In this document: positions 44,778 to 54,896 of the stretch, piece by piece
Position numbering within the stretch: position 1 is the stretch's first letter
Layout of the letters: every line of letters starts with the position of its first letter
Translations under genes and position numbers: made by a program
NCBI GenBank assembly: GCA_039566865.1
Contig: CM076945.1
Coordinates: 5,755,501 to 5,819,500, forward strand
From: Aurelia coerulea
Taxonomy: Eukaryota; Cnidaria; Scyphozoa; Semaeostomeae; Ulmaridae
Length of the DNA: 64,000 nucleotides
Direction of reading: 5' to 3'
Notes under the pieces: model-generated
What the model saw: only the letters and a program-made list of their open reading frames with translations
Database searches by the model: none
What the model was told of the DNA's origin: nothing

Positions 44778-44837
44778 CAATCTCCTTCAAATAACAACAT
44801 ACATAGTGGATAAATAAATCATCAATTTTGGTCCTAC

Positions 44838-44960
44838 CTGTACACACGTATCCATTTCCGCTATATCCAGTGTCACAAGCGCAAGCAAATGATCCTGGCG
44901 TATTAGAACATGTCGCATTGTTATGACAATTATCAGTACCAAGAGTACACTCGTCGTTAT
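44838..44960 (-). CDS. cbEGF exon ([11 protein letters not shown] type)
   Basis: 123 bp, phase 1-1: [42 protein letters not shown]. Its 5' half matches 36672, while its end and donor-side flank match 36971. It looks like a hybrid of two neighbouring exons. Confidence 0.9.
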
Positions 44961-45136
44961 CTGGAAAACAGTAAAGATGCCATCAAATTTCAAAGACCAT
45001 TTTCATCAAAATACCATCTAGGCAAAAGAAAGAAAAGTTTTCTAACAAAGCAGTGTATAAGGTAGTGAACAAGTCACAATCTCCTTCAAATAACAACATA
45101 CATCGCGGATAAATAAATCATCAATTTTGGTCCTAC

Positions 45137-45259
45137 CTGCACACGCGATTCCATTTCCATTATATCCAGTGTCACAAGTGCAAGTAAATGATCCAATTGT
45201 ATTATTACATGCCGCGTTAGCATCACAATTATGAGCACCAGACGTACACTCGTTGTAAT
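45137..45259 (-). CDS. cbEGF exon (DYNECTSGAHNCDANAAC type)
   Basis: 123 bp, phase 1-1: [42 protein letters not shown]. Paralogue of 36971, with introns on both sides also matching. Confidence 0.9.
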
Positions 45260-45374
45260 CTGAAAAAGTAGCAAAAATGACAAAATTTTGCACTTCATCT
45301 AAATCAACATGAAACGACTTTTTTCCGAAAGGAAGCAAACTTTTTCTAACAAGAAGTACAACATAGTAAACAAA

Positions 45375-45477
45375 AAATACACCAAATATTTTAAAATGAA
45401 TAAATAGCCTAGAGCTAAGAACTTTTAGTCTTCTTAGCTCTAGGCTATTTATTCATTTTAAAATATTTGGTGTATTT
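45375..45477. repeat. Perfect hairpin MITE, 103 bp
   Basis: AAATACACCAAATATTTTAA and its reverse complement form arms of about 47 bp around a loop of about 10 bp (TTTTAGTCTT). It is absent at the paralogous site near 37205, so it inserted after the block duplication. Confidence 0.85.
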
Positions 45478-45685
45478 ATCGATTATTGTAGCCGCACGTG
45501 CAAACAAACAATTTACAGTAAACAAAAGACGATGCACTTCAACGACAACTGACAACACAAACAAACAAAACATCAATTGCTGTACTTCCTGAACATTGAA
45601 CTCCAAAATAAGTAAACATTGAGAAGCATCTCATAAGTACAACAACAAAAACAGAAATTAACAACAATACTTATTTCTGCCTACC

Positions 45686-45735
45686 TGCACATGTCACTCC
45701 GTTTCCATTATATCCAGTGTCACAAGCGCAAGTAA
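45686..45735 (-). pseudogene. EGF exon fragment, C-terminal 50 bp
   Basis: It reads [17 protein letters not shown] with donor GTAGGCAG; the upstream two thirds and the acceptor are gone. A still smaller remnant of a 37274-type exon end (CTGAACATTGAACTCC) lies at about 45589-45604. Confidence 0.75.
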
Positions 45736-46433
45736 CGATGCAAAAATCTTAAACAATCAAGGAAATTGGATGTTTAGCATATGAATAACACATATGATTG
45801 TGCCAAAGACTTAGGACAGTTCTGCTGAGGAGCGCTGCGAATGCCATATCGAATAGTCTGAAAAGTTCATGGCTCGGACACCAAAATAATCAGGTGTTTG
45901 GGAGCATGACTAAAGGTTAGATTTGAAATGTTATTTGGATTTTCATATTTCTTTCATAAATGTCTGTGCGTAGAGCAATCGAAGGTTGTACTGTGATTAG
46001 AGAAATATTTTTCTCACGCATCTCCCAGAATGTCATTATAAGAACCGATAGTCGAACAATTGTTTTCGCATTCAAGAATAGAAAAACGGGTCCAGAAAGT
46101 CTAAGGAAGTTGTACCATGGCAGCCATGTTGCCAATTTTGCCCTGTACCACAGTATCCCCCTGGGACAACAAAGAAACGAAGGACCGGTGACACGTGCAA
46201 TATGTCGATTTTCGATTGTTCAATACAATCGCAGGTTCTCATTTTACAGTGAAGAATTGTTAAATTAACAATGGTTGACAAAAGAAGAAAGCTAATTGGA
46301 TTACTGATTACGTGCCTTATGAATATAGATTTGCAAAGGATGTTTTTGGCAAACATTTCGTTGCATGTTTCAAAAAGCCTAATGAGCGGGAAACTTGACC
46401 GACACTGGGAACCAGTGAACATAATTTACTCAC

Positions 46434-46505
46434 CATTGCATACTGTTCCATTTCCGGTGTATCCTGGATTACATGTACATGTGCATACACAAACATTGTT
46501 GTTGG
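46434..46505 (-). CDS. Half-EGF exon, furthest upstream exon seen
   Basis: 72 bp, phase 1-1, acceptor TTATTGCAG, donor GTGAGTAA: NNNVCVCTCTC, NPGYTGNGTVCNG. It contains the C-x-C and final-loop part of an EGF domain but not the first two disulphide positions in their normal spacing. It may complete a domain begun in the next upstream exon or be a degenerate unit. No further exon or signal peptide was found upstream of it. Confidence 0.6.
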
Positions 46506-48212
46506 CTGCAATAACAAAATACATTGGTTAGAAATATTGCAGGTGTTTGAAAAAATGTTACGCCAGTCTAAACAATTACAAATCTTCGACTATATTTCTG
46601 CTAGACCTGCTTGGCACGGCTATAGCCGCGCCTCCGCATTCCGTTTGACCCCCTACGTTCGTCAATTGTTGACCCAATTTTAGGCAAGTGGCATATCATC
46701 AATTCCAACATTTTTCAGGACAAAAGGATCTTTGCGTATTTTCCTTGAAAAAAAGGATTTTTGCTTAAGGTGTACGATTTTTTTGTAGACATAAAAACGC
46801 TTTTATGGTGCAAATTATTCTGAGCACATTTTGGGGGTATTTATCGTGCTATTCTCACCAGTATCAATGGCTGCGGCAGAGTCATGCCTTAAAACCTATC
46901 GCCCTTTAACAGCAAAGAGAGCAACAACCTTATATGTCATCGGCTTTAAAGAAAAGGGCATTTTCAATTTCAATTTCATTACGTGAACAGGTCTTGTGGC
47001 GCTGCTTGCCAAAATGTGTTCAGTATATGCTGAAAGCATTCACTAAACCCCCAACACTTGATAAAGTAAAACAACAGCTTCCTACGCATGTAAAGTTTTT
47101 CATAAGCTTTCACTGAAGGCAAAGTAATGAAAAATTCCTATCACCAGGTTCCTGAATCGTTCATTCATTCAAGATAAGTTTACAGGCCATGAGCAAGCAT
47201 CTGGATTTTTTTTATCGATCGAATGCATGAAATATAATACTTATTCCTTCTTTTCAAATCTCAGAATATATATCATAAACTTATTTACTCGCCCATTTAT
47301 TGTAGGTAAATGAAGTTGATATTGTTAGAATGAGGACCCACCTCATTGACCTTGTTGTGGAGATGATTTAACGCACTTAAAGGCGACTTTTTTGTAATAA
47401 CCAAACGGTGCCTATATGGCAAATAATTAAAGTAAATTTCCATCTCTCAAGCCATATTAGTGAACTAACAATAGATTTGGCAAGAGCAGCAAAAACCCTT
47501 TTACAATTCTTTGCCTGTCCATAAGTGAATTAACATTAGACCCTAAACTTGGCTAGAGCTTCGAAAAACCATTTGCAGTCTTTGCCTATACAATGTCATA
47601 CAGACACTGCAAGCAGATGTCTCACACGCAACGAATTAACAAAAGCCGCCCTTCGCTCTCACATGAATTGCAAAAATTCCTGTTACTTTGGCAACTAGGA
47701 AGTTAAGCGCTCGCTTAGCTCGCGCTTCAACATTTTTAGCTCCTGCGGAGAGCTCTTTGACAACATCTGATAATTCACCTTACCTCGTAATTAAAGGGTG
47801 TAGCTGCGGATAGAAATTCAGACAATTTTCCCAAGGAAAACATTAGAGGAAATTTGACATTTCCATGAATATTCCCCATACCCCTGTTAAATTTACATCT
47901 TGCGGTTCGCTCGGTTCTCTCTCCAAATTCGAGTTAATTTTCGATTTACTTGCAACTTTCACAAGTTATACGATGCTTGTTTAGTATGGGAAGTGTTTTC
48001 TCTGCATCATTTAGCCATCTTGTCATCTCTCCGCCAATTTCTGAGTGTAATTTGAGCCACTTTATTTCAGGTATTCTAGTCAAAATACTCAATGAAGATA
48101 AAACGTGCTAAAGAGTCTCGACATCACTTATTCTTCTCCTTCTTCTTCAGTCATCTGCCTCTATCAGGCAAGTTCATGGCGTCCAACTCTTCCAAAGTTC
48201 TCGATTATGAGC
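46506..48212. other. No feature recognised
   Basis: AT-rich sequence. No EGF-type cysteine pattern, splice-supported exon or repeat end was recognised. It is either a long first intron of the EGF gene or intergenic. Confidence 0.4.
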
Positions 48213-48220
48213 TGCATTCA

Positions 48221-48380
48221 CATAAGCGTACGGGAAGAAAAAATTTAGGGTGGCTGCCCAAAACAAATTCCATTGTTTAGCATAATTTTTGCCCGACTGA
48301 GGGCATTTTTTGCCCGATTGGGGCTTATTTTCGATAATTTTTTCTAAAATTGGGGGGGCCCCCCGCCTCATACGCTTATG
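48221..48380. mobile_element. hAT-type MITE, 160 bp
   Basis: CATAAGCGTACGGGAAG and CATACGCTTATG ends with flanks TGCATTCA and CGCATTCA (7 of 8). Inverted relative to the copy at 9583. Confidence 0.75.
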
Positions 48381-48388
48381 CGCATTCA

Positions 48389-49483
48389 TAACTATTTTTG
48401 TTTATCATTCAATCAATTGGTGTTAAGCATTCTGCTTCCCTCTAGTTCTTTTCCTAGGTATTTTCATCCTAGTACTGCTTTTTTTAAAGTGTGTCGTGCT
48501 AAGATCATGCCCAGATCCAGCAATGTTGTGATACCTTTTTTCTGTTCAATCTGTCTTTCCTTGCTAATTTCAACATGAAAACAACATGAAAATTTTCACA
48601 TTTCGATACTGCGGGTTTCTCAATTTGTTTCTTATTTGTCAAATGCATGAATCATCGTGTAATCGTTTGTGAAAAAAATGGCTTAAGGTAGAAGATAACC
48701 ATTGCAGTAAATTTCTTTAAAGCAGTGTCAAATGAGCCATATCTGTGATTAACTATTTGATTACCATTAATGAAAGACAATTTTTGTGAAAAATTAAAAA
48801 TTTCACGCATGAGTGAGCAGAAATTGCCGCCATCTTGTCGCAATATCATGTTTGGCGTTACAATGATATTTCAATAACCACATTGAGTAGAAACTTCAAA
48901 CTTTGTAAAATGGCAGGCCATAACAGTGGCTGCAATCTAGACCAGTTATTTTAGACCAAAGTAACAAAGCATAAAATTTTGACAATATATTTCAAAATGA
49001 GACAAAATAACTATGCCACACCCTTTTTCATAGCCTTGTTGGTCTGAATTTACAGCAAATAAGCAAGTCAATGAGGTCTATCTTGTAGAGGATGCCATGA
49101 GGATTATCTGTACCAAATTTCATGATGAAATGATGATTCTGGTTAGAGATATTACTGTAACAGAGTCGGACCATAGCTTAAAATGAGAAACTGAGAAAAC
49201 GGAAGGAAAAGATCTTATATGCAGTACAGTTTTTTTGGCAACTTAATATTTCCCTGAAGCATACATTTTTCACCCTCATTCTCTTTCTCTTTGTCAGTGA
49301 AACCTTTCCTTTGAGCTCTGAGCTGCTTTCTTCCTTTTTTTTGGTGTTTTCCTTTGATTTATTCCAACTATTCAAAATTCAATGGTCCTTTTCTATGCAA
49401 CCTGTCTTGTAAATCTTCCAGTGGTCATTCCTCTAAAGCTTTGAAAATGTTTTGAGCTCCACATTTACCATCATTGAACTCTA
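48389..49483. other. No feature recognised
   Basis: AT-rich; no supported exon or repeat. Confidence 0.4.
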
Positions 49484-49936
49484 TCACTGTTGATGAAGAT
49501 CCAGTCTCAATAACTCTTCTGGAAACATAAACTTATTTTTGACATTTTCTTGAGATGAATGCATTGAGGCATTCATTTTCATTATGTGTTTGCTCGTACC
49601 AGCATCTTGACAAAAGGTCATCACTGCTAAGGTCTTGAACAGCAGACTTTTAGCTCCTCCATTACTGCTATGGGACAATTAATGTTGGTCTTATATCGCT
49701 TTTCTCCATTTAGTTTGTCTGTCCACCACCTTGAAACAACCATTCTTTGTTCTTGGGCAAACTTTATTGGATATTATCTTCAACGAAGGATGTATCACTG
49801 CAAAAATAGCCTTTTTCATTGCATAAATATTGTCTATGCTCTGCCTGATAGCCATTCCATAGTGGTTCTGTAAATCATTTATGGCTTTATCTGTCAGTCT
49901 CCCTCTTCCATCAATTTTGTTTACCATATCTGACAA
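49484..49936 (-). pseudogene. Mutator-like transposase remnant, middle/C-terminal part
   Basis: The frame 49936-49691 reads DGRGRLTDKAINDLQNHYG, MAIRQSIDNIYAMKKAIFAV and later CPRTKNGCFK. This pattern (GKGRLTD..ID.LQNYYG.AIR..., then MKKA) is one I recall from the Mutator-like transposase domain proteins common in invertebrate genomes. It continues as a weaker frame to 49484. Upstream sequence to about 50160 has no stop-free continuation. Recognition is from memory and not from a search. Confidence 0.55.
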
Positions 49937-50165
49937 TCAAAATGTCACTGATTTTGTTGCCTGACACATCAGTCAAAGCAGCAACTGCATAACTCTACAA
50001 ACAAAAACGTTCCTCAACACTGCAAAGTTTCTCAGGACGTAACAATCATCTTGGTATTTTATCTCATCTTATCTCATCTCCTTCGACATCCAGATTGAGT
50101 TGCTAATCTGATCTGATGATGTGCTGCTTCATCATTGATGATGATGACGTCCATCGTCATCATTG

Positions 50166-51410
50166 AGCATAGCAGGATTCCACGCCAATGCCTTTTTGGG
50201 GCTGAGCATTTCAGGAGAAATCTACGCCGCGCCTCCCACTTAACCTGTGTTTTGAAAAAGTTCAGTTTTTAATAAAGATTTTGCATTAAAAGCCACAATT
50301 TGATCATACTTTCTGAAATTAATTTCTTCAACCTTTTCACTTTTGGAGTGAACAATTCACGAATTCTCTATTTCGTTATTTTTGATCATTTCTATCTTTT
50401 TAGTTGAGCTCAGCGGCGTGGCCAGGGTAAATTAAGTGGGGGGGAATTTAAAAAAGGGGGTCTGGGGGTGAAGCCCCGAGGAAAATTTTTGGGGCCACGC
50501 CCTTTACTTTGGCTTAGAAGGCCTCTCCCAATATCATGCTTCCCATTAGCTACAAGAGAACTTTGATAGTTTGTGAACAGTTATCCTATGAATCAGAGCA
50601 CGAGGAAAATTTTTGAAGAAAGATCCTTTACTTTGGCTTAGAATGCATCTCCCAATATCATGCTTGCCTTTAGCGACAAGGAAGCCTTGATCGTTTTGTG
50701 ACAGTTATGCTATAAATCAGAGCACGAGGAAAATTTTTGAAGAAAGATCCTTTACTTTGGCTTAGAATGCATCTCCCAATATCATGCTTGCCAGTGCTAA
50801 AATGGAAGATTTGACATTTCTCGGAAAATTCTTACCCAACCTATACCCAACTATTTTCTCCTCGGTTTTAGAGGAATCTCGAGGACCATCTTTTGACAAA
50901 AGTGGGGGGGGGGGGGGAAATTGCCCCCCTATACCCCCCCCCCCGTGGCCACGCCACTGGTTGAGCTTTACTGTGTTACTTGGGTTCTGCTCACATGTTT
51001 GTGTGTGTTTGATCGAAACAGTTCATAAATCATAAACCTAGTGTTTTCATGCATGGACTTGAGTTGAAGAGTGAAGCATAGCAATCCAGTACAAACAACA
51101 GTAGTTGTAAGTCAATTAGATATTGTAACTTCGGCCTTTTCGAAGCAGTCATTAAACAAAGCCTTAAAATCTGGTCTGAAAGAGACTACATAATTTGCAA
51201 AAATGTCCATTGAGCAAACATAACTTCTAAGAATCTGATAAAATCTTGATCATATACAGTTTGAGCATTACTATCTTTCAAAATCAAATGTCTTGCACAA
51301 TGACCAAGATGTCAGTATAGAATTCCTGTCTGAACTGACCGTTTTCTTAAAGTATTGACAATAGTATATTTCTTTGTTTTAAAAAAAAAACATAACCTAG
51401 GAAGTTTGTA
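50166..51410 (-). repeat. Inverted fourth copy of the 1.3-kb unit
   Basis: It matches the window-start tandem unit at very high identity, in opposite orientation. Unlike the array it is single and lies between two pieces of a Mutator-like relic. At its upstream border the match runs on without a break into the frame at 51397-51831, so this is probably the source locus of the unit. Confidence 0.9.
50411..50959. mobile_element. hAT-type MITE, copy 4, with the same target duplication
   Basis: GTTGAGCT (50403-50410, 50960-50967) is the reverse complement of the AGCTCAAC flanks in the tandem array. One insertion event therefore preceded all four copies of the unit. Confidence 0.85.
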
Positions 51411-51831
51411 ACAGAGCAGAGATTGCCTTGTATTTTTTGCATTCTTGCTGCAGTGTTGACCAAAGTGACAAAGAACGCAGACAACGAAAAAGACTATTAT
51501 ACTGGTTTGTATAATAACCATTGCCACCACACCACACCAGTTTTTTGAATTCATGATCGAGATATTGCGCCACGCCAATTCTGCCCGCCAGACCATAAAT
51601 CCAACGAAATCTCCGCCAAAAAACCTTGGCGTGAAAAATCGGAAGATAGCTCTCCGCCGGATTGTCATCATTAATATCAGAGACGAATGACTGACAAAGA
51701 ACCTCTGGTAAAGGCCTAGGTATGCTTGATAGTAGTGGAATCTCCTCATTTCCATCAGAACTATTAGACTGATTCCCGTAAAATTTCCTTCTCTTTCTTC
51801 TGTAAGCTTGTCTTAGTTTTCTCACCCCCAT
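51397..51831 (-). pseudogene. Probable N-terminal part of the Mutator-like transposase
   Basis: A 144-codon frame starts MGVRKLRQAYRRKRRKFYGN, a basic start with RRKFYGNQ that resembles the N-terminus of invertebrate Mutator-like proteins. It then has acidic and Pro-rich sequence and AKVFWRRFRWIYGLAGRIG and ends within the repeated unit (ISALLQTS). The same strand and order as 49484-49936 support one broken gene, with the 1.2-kb unit between. No catalytic motifs are visible. Confidence 0.45.
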
Positions 51832-52544
51832 CAGATCTTGAGAGCAGCAAGCAGTCAGAGATTAGGCCAGGTTAGAAGCTTCCTTCAAGTTCAAGTTCTT
51901 CAGAAGACCCCATACAATCCAAAGAGAGGCAGAAGTCACAGGGAATCAAAGTTTTGCAAGCAAAACAAACTGTACTTGTTTTTGGGGGTGACTTGGAGCA
52001 ACGTTTGGGAAAATTGGGGTGAAAATTTATGTTTGTGCGTTGCTATGCGGTTGCTAAGGATGAAAAAAAGAGATACTAAGTATATATTGCTTTCTCTTTG
52101 CCAAATGAGGCATTTAAACCCCCAACAGAGCCTTGATTCCAAGAGAGGGATGATGGAGGAAGGGAAAATTAATGGAATAAAAAAATGTTAGATTTTGCCA
52201 AATTTAGTCTCCAGAATGGTGATCTTCTACCTTAACTGCTGACGAATTCAAAAGAACTTGTAACAATCGTTTGACTAACAAACAACGCTGTGAAAGAAAA
52301 GACTTAGCAAGAAACAACGCTCACATGAAAAAACGACGAAAGATCACATGTTTTCGAGATACCCCCCTCGAAGTCGTCTACTTACATGGACACAGTGCCT
52401 TTAAGTTCCCCCCCCCCCCCCCTCTCCTCTCCACGCTATGTTATTGAGATATGCAATCGTAGAGCGTGCAGAAAACGGGGGTCTGGGGGCTTTACCAACA
52501 GAAAGACTTCGAATAAATACTATAGCCTGCATGCAGACTCAACT

Positions 52545-52878
52545 CACGGGGGGTTCTTCAGTAGTAAAGGTACCTGGGGATGTGCCGCGAGCAAGGGCAT
52601 ACTTTTTCGGACTTCTAGTCTAGCCAAGGGTATACATTTTTGCAATTTTGGCCTACAACGGTCTAGCCAAGGGTATCATTTTTGATAATATTGGTCTAGC
52701 GAACGGTCATGACTTCATATTTGGTACAAATGTGACAATATCGGTCCAGGAAATGGTCAAAATTGGTTTAGCCAAGGGTACCATCTTCGTAAAAATTAGT
52801 CTAGCCAACAGTAACATTTTGAACATGCTCGCGGCAGATCCCTACCCAAAATTTGGCCAAAACCCCCCCCCCCCCGTG
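52545..52878. mobile_element. hAT-type MITE with CACGGGG ends
   Basis: CACGGGGGG and CCCCCCCGTG ends flanked by ACTCAACT and ACTCAGCT (7 of 8). The core is diverged subrepeats of about 30 bp built on GGTCTAGCCAAGGGTA. Close relative of 61930-62322. Confidence 0.8.
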
Positions 52879-52917
52879 ACTCAGCTATCCTAAAGTGAAA
52901 ATGATTGCTTTTTGCAG

Positions 52918-53142
52918 CGCAGCCCCGCGCAGCGGTGGCGGAAGCTGTCATATAGATCGGTCAAATACCAAATCGTGGACTATGTTTCTCTCCTGAAACT
53001 GCGCAGCAAAATTGCTGAATTTCACGGAGGAGGGTTTGTTTCAACGCAAACGTGTCACGTTCGCCGAGCCGTCGTCGATTTCGTTTCAGGGAAGCAGTGG
53101 AAGCTGACGAAACAAGACGATATTTCGTACACGTACACTCTG
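52918..53142 (+). CDS. Putative exon of unrecognised protein
   Basis: A 75-codon frame between acceptor TTTTTGCAG and donor GTAAGTATAG, with clearly higher GC than its surroundings. It reads LSYRSVKYQIVDYVSLLKL, RSKIAEFHGGGFVSTQTC and VDFVSGKQWKLTKQDDISY. Codon use and splice context look like a real exon, but I recognise no family. It could belong to a host gene or to the large element suggested by the inverted CCCATTGTGGCAA blocks. A MITE ends 39 bp upstream of the acceptor. Confidence 0.45.
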
Positions 53143-53358
53143 GTAAGTATAGTACATCAGTCCTTATATTTTCATTGCAAGTATGAGAGGGTTTCTTTTC
53201 ATTCTCTGTTGTTAGCCATTCACAAAATTAGGTTAACATCTGATTTTTTTGAGGGACAGGATTAATTCGGGCCTAACTTATGAAACGCCCGTTGAGGCAA
53301 CCAATATCAGATTGCATTATTGCATTATACTAGTGACTTCCCCCGTGTGGAAAGATCA

Positions 53359-53458
53359 AATGAATCACCCATTGTGGCGAATACTTCTTGCAAATCGCCC
53401 ATTGTGGCAACGAATACTTCTTGCAAATCGCCCATTGTGGCAACAAATACTACTTCTA
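53359..53458. repeat. 33-bp tandem repeat, GCCCATTGTGGCAACGAATAC type
   Basis: Three units of CGCCCATTGTGGCAAC.AATACTTCTTGCAAAT are seen. Diverged inverted relatives (CCACAATGGG, TTGCCACAAAGGGC) occur at 56375-56515. Confidence 0.8.
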
Positions 53459-53712
53459 AACTAGCTGTTAACGTAGTTAAGTAAGTGCTGCTCATAGTAT
53501 TACTCATAATAACATTCCGCAGATTGTCAAAAAAATAAATGTCACAGTGGAAATTTCGGAGCATGTGCTTAAAACCAAGTTAAATTGCAGCTTTTTGAGG
53601 TAAAACAATTAAAGAACTACAAGAGCTGTTTGTAAATTTCAAGACTGCATTATACGACTACAATACTCATTAAAACTCAATGTGATATTAATCTCAATTC
53701 ATGTCTTCAATT

Positions 53713-54888
53713 CAGGGACCGCGGAGCATAATTTCGATTGGGGGGGCTAAAAGGAGGGAGAAACCTGAGGGGGTCTGGGGGCGAAGCCCCCAGAAAAATT
53801 TTCCTGACCACGCCCTCTACTTTGGCTATAAATGTGACCAACGCCCTTTCCATGCCAAGAAACGCCCGGGAAAAGATATGTATTTGTAGCATATTTAACC
53901 ACTAAATCCTACTGTAAATCACCATAAAAGCCGAAAATAGTTGCAGTTCATAGTACGTCTAACATTTGATAGCGAAGGCTCAAGGACCACGCAGCATCTT
54001 TTGGTACAAAGGGAAAGGCCTAAAGAAACGCTATGACGAAGTTGAATAGCTCTTGGAATTTTTTCGTATTAAGAAATAGATCATATGGTAACATAACAAC
54101 GCTTCTAGTCTATACTTTCAGAGTTAAACATTTTAACACAAGAACCTAATAAGGCGAACTTTTTTATTCTGAGTAATTTTGTATCATCAATGAATCTACA
54201 TTTTGATCAAATTTCCCAAAATTTCGTATCCTGTTCTCGTCATGAAAATAGTTGCAACTTCGATATTGTTTATTCTGTCTGTCTTTTGTTCGTGATTATG
54301 AACAATTGCTAAATTTTTGAACCTTTTTTGGGACATTCTTGAGCGAAGCCAAGTTTTTAGACGCCTTGATAAAGAGATTGATCGTTCGCCAGTTGCAGGG
54401 TTGACACTCGGCAGTTTACAAATTTGGACAATTTCACTAATTAGCAATCTTTGAGCAACTGGAATTTGCTTCAAAAGCGTCCAGGCATCATGAAAGCAAT
54501 CTATCTTTACATCTTTTACTAAAAGTTGGAATATTTCAAGCTATGGTAACAACAGTGAAACCTTTATGTCGTCTGCATAATTCTCCTCGAAGTATTCAAT
54601 TTGAGACGAAACATCGCTTGCATTAACGAAGTTAACCAGAAGAGATTCAAAGTTTTTTTAAATAAAGCTGGGCTGGTTGAACCTCTCATTGATTGCCTCA
54701 ACAATGAGATCAATGCCTCAAAAAAGATTCTTCTGCAATGATCCTGTTCTGTGTCAGGAAAACTCCCTGACGCCGTACCTATTTCAAAACGAACCGGTAC
54801 TCAAAAAACTAGAAAATCAAAAAACTATATCTTGAAAATTATTGGGGGGGCTAAAGCCCCCCCAGCCCCCCTGGCTCCGCGGTCCCTG
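53713..54888 (-). mobile_element. hAT transposon, 1.18 kb, with target duplication
   Basis: CAGGGACCGCGGAGC ends in perfect inverted orientation and the perfect 8-bp duplication CTTCAATT (53705-53712, 54889-54896). Next to the left end, GGGGGTCTGGGGGCGAAG, CCCCCAG and ACGCCCTCTACTTTGGC closely match the MITE family at 22414 and in the tandem array. It keeps a transposase remnant on the minus strand. Confidence 0.9.
54196..54474 (-). pseudogene. hAT transposase C-terminal dimerisation region remnant
   Basis: It reads LLISEIVQICKLPSVNPATG, ERSISLSRRLKTWLRSRMSQ and KRFKNLAIVHNH. The pattern L..LP.SN..ERS.S.LRRLKT..RS.MSQ.R...L is the hAT family dimerisation segment near the C-terminus. The N-terminal DNA-binding and catalytic parts are absent, so the element cannot move itself. 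Confidence 0.85.
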
Positions 54889-54896
54889 CTTCAATT

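Noticed and set aside
36920..45298. Frames of the type [19 protein letters not shown]
   Set aside because: Shifted readings of EGF exons; the phase 1 reading through the splice sites gives the cysteine pattern.
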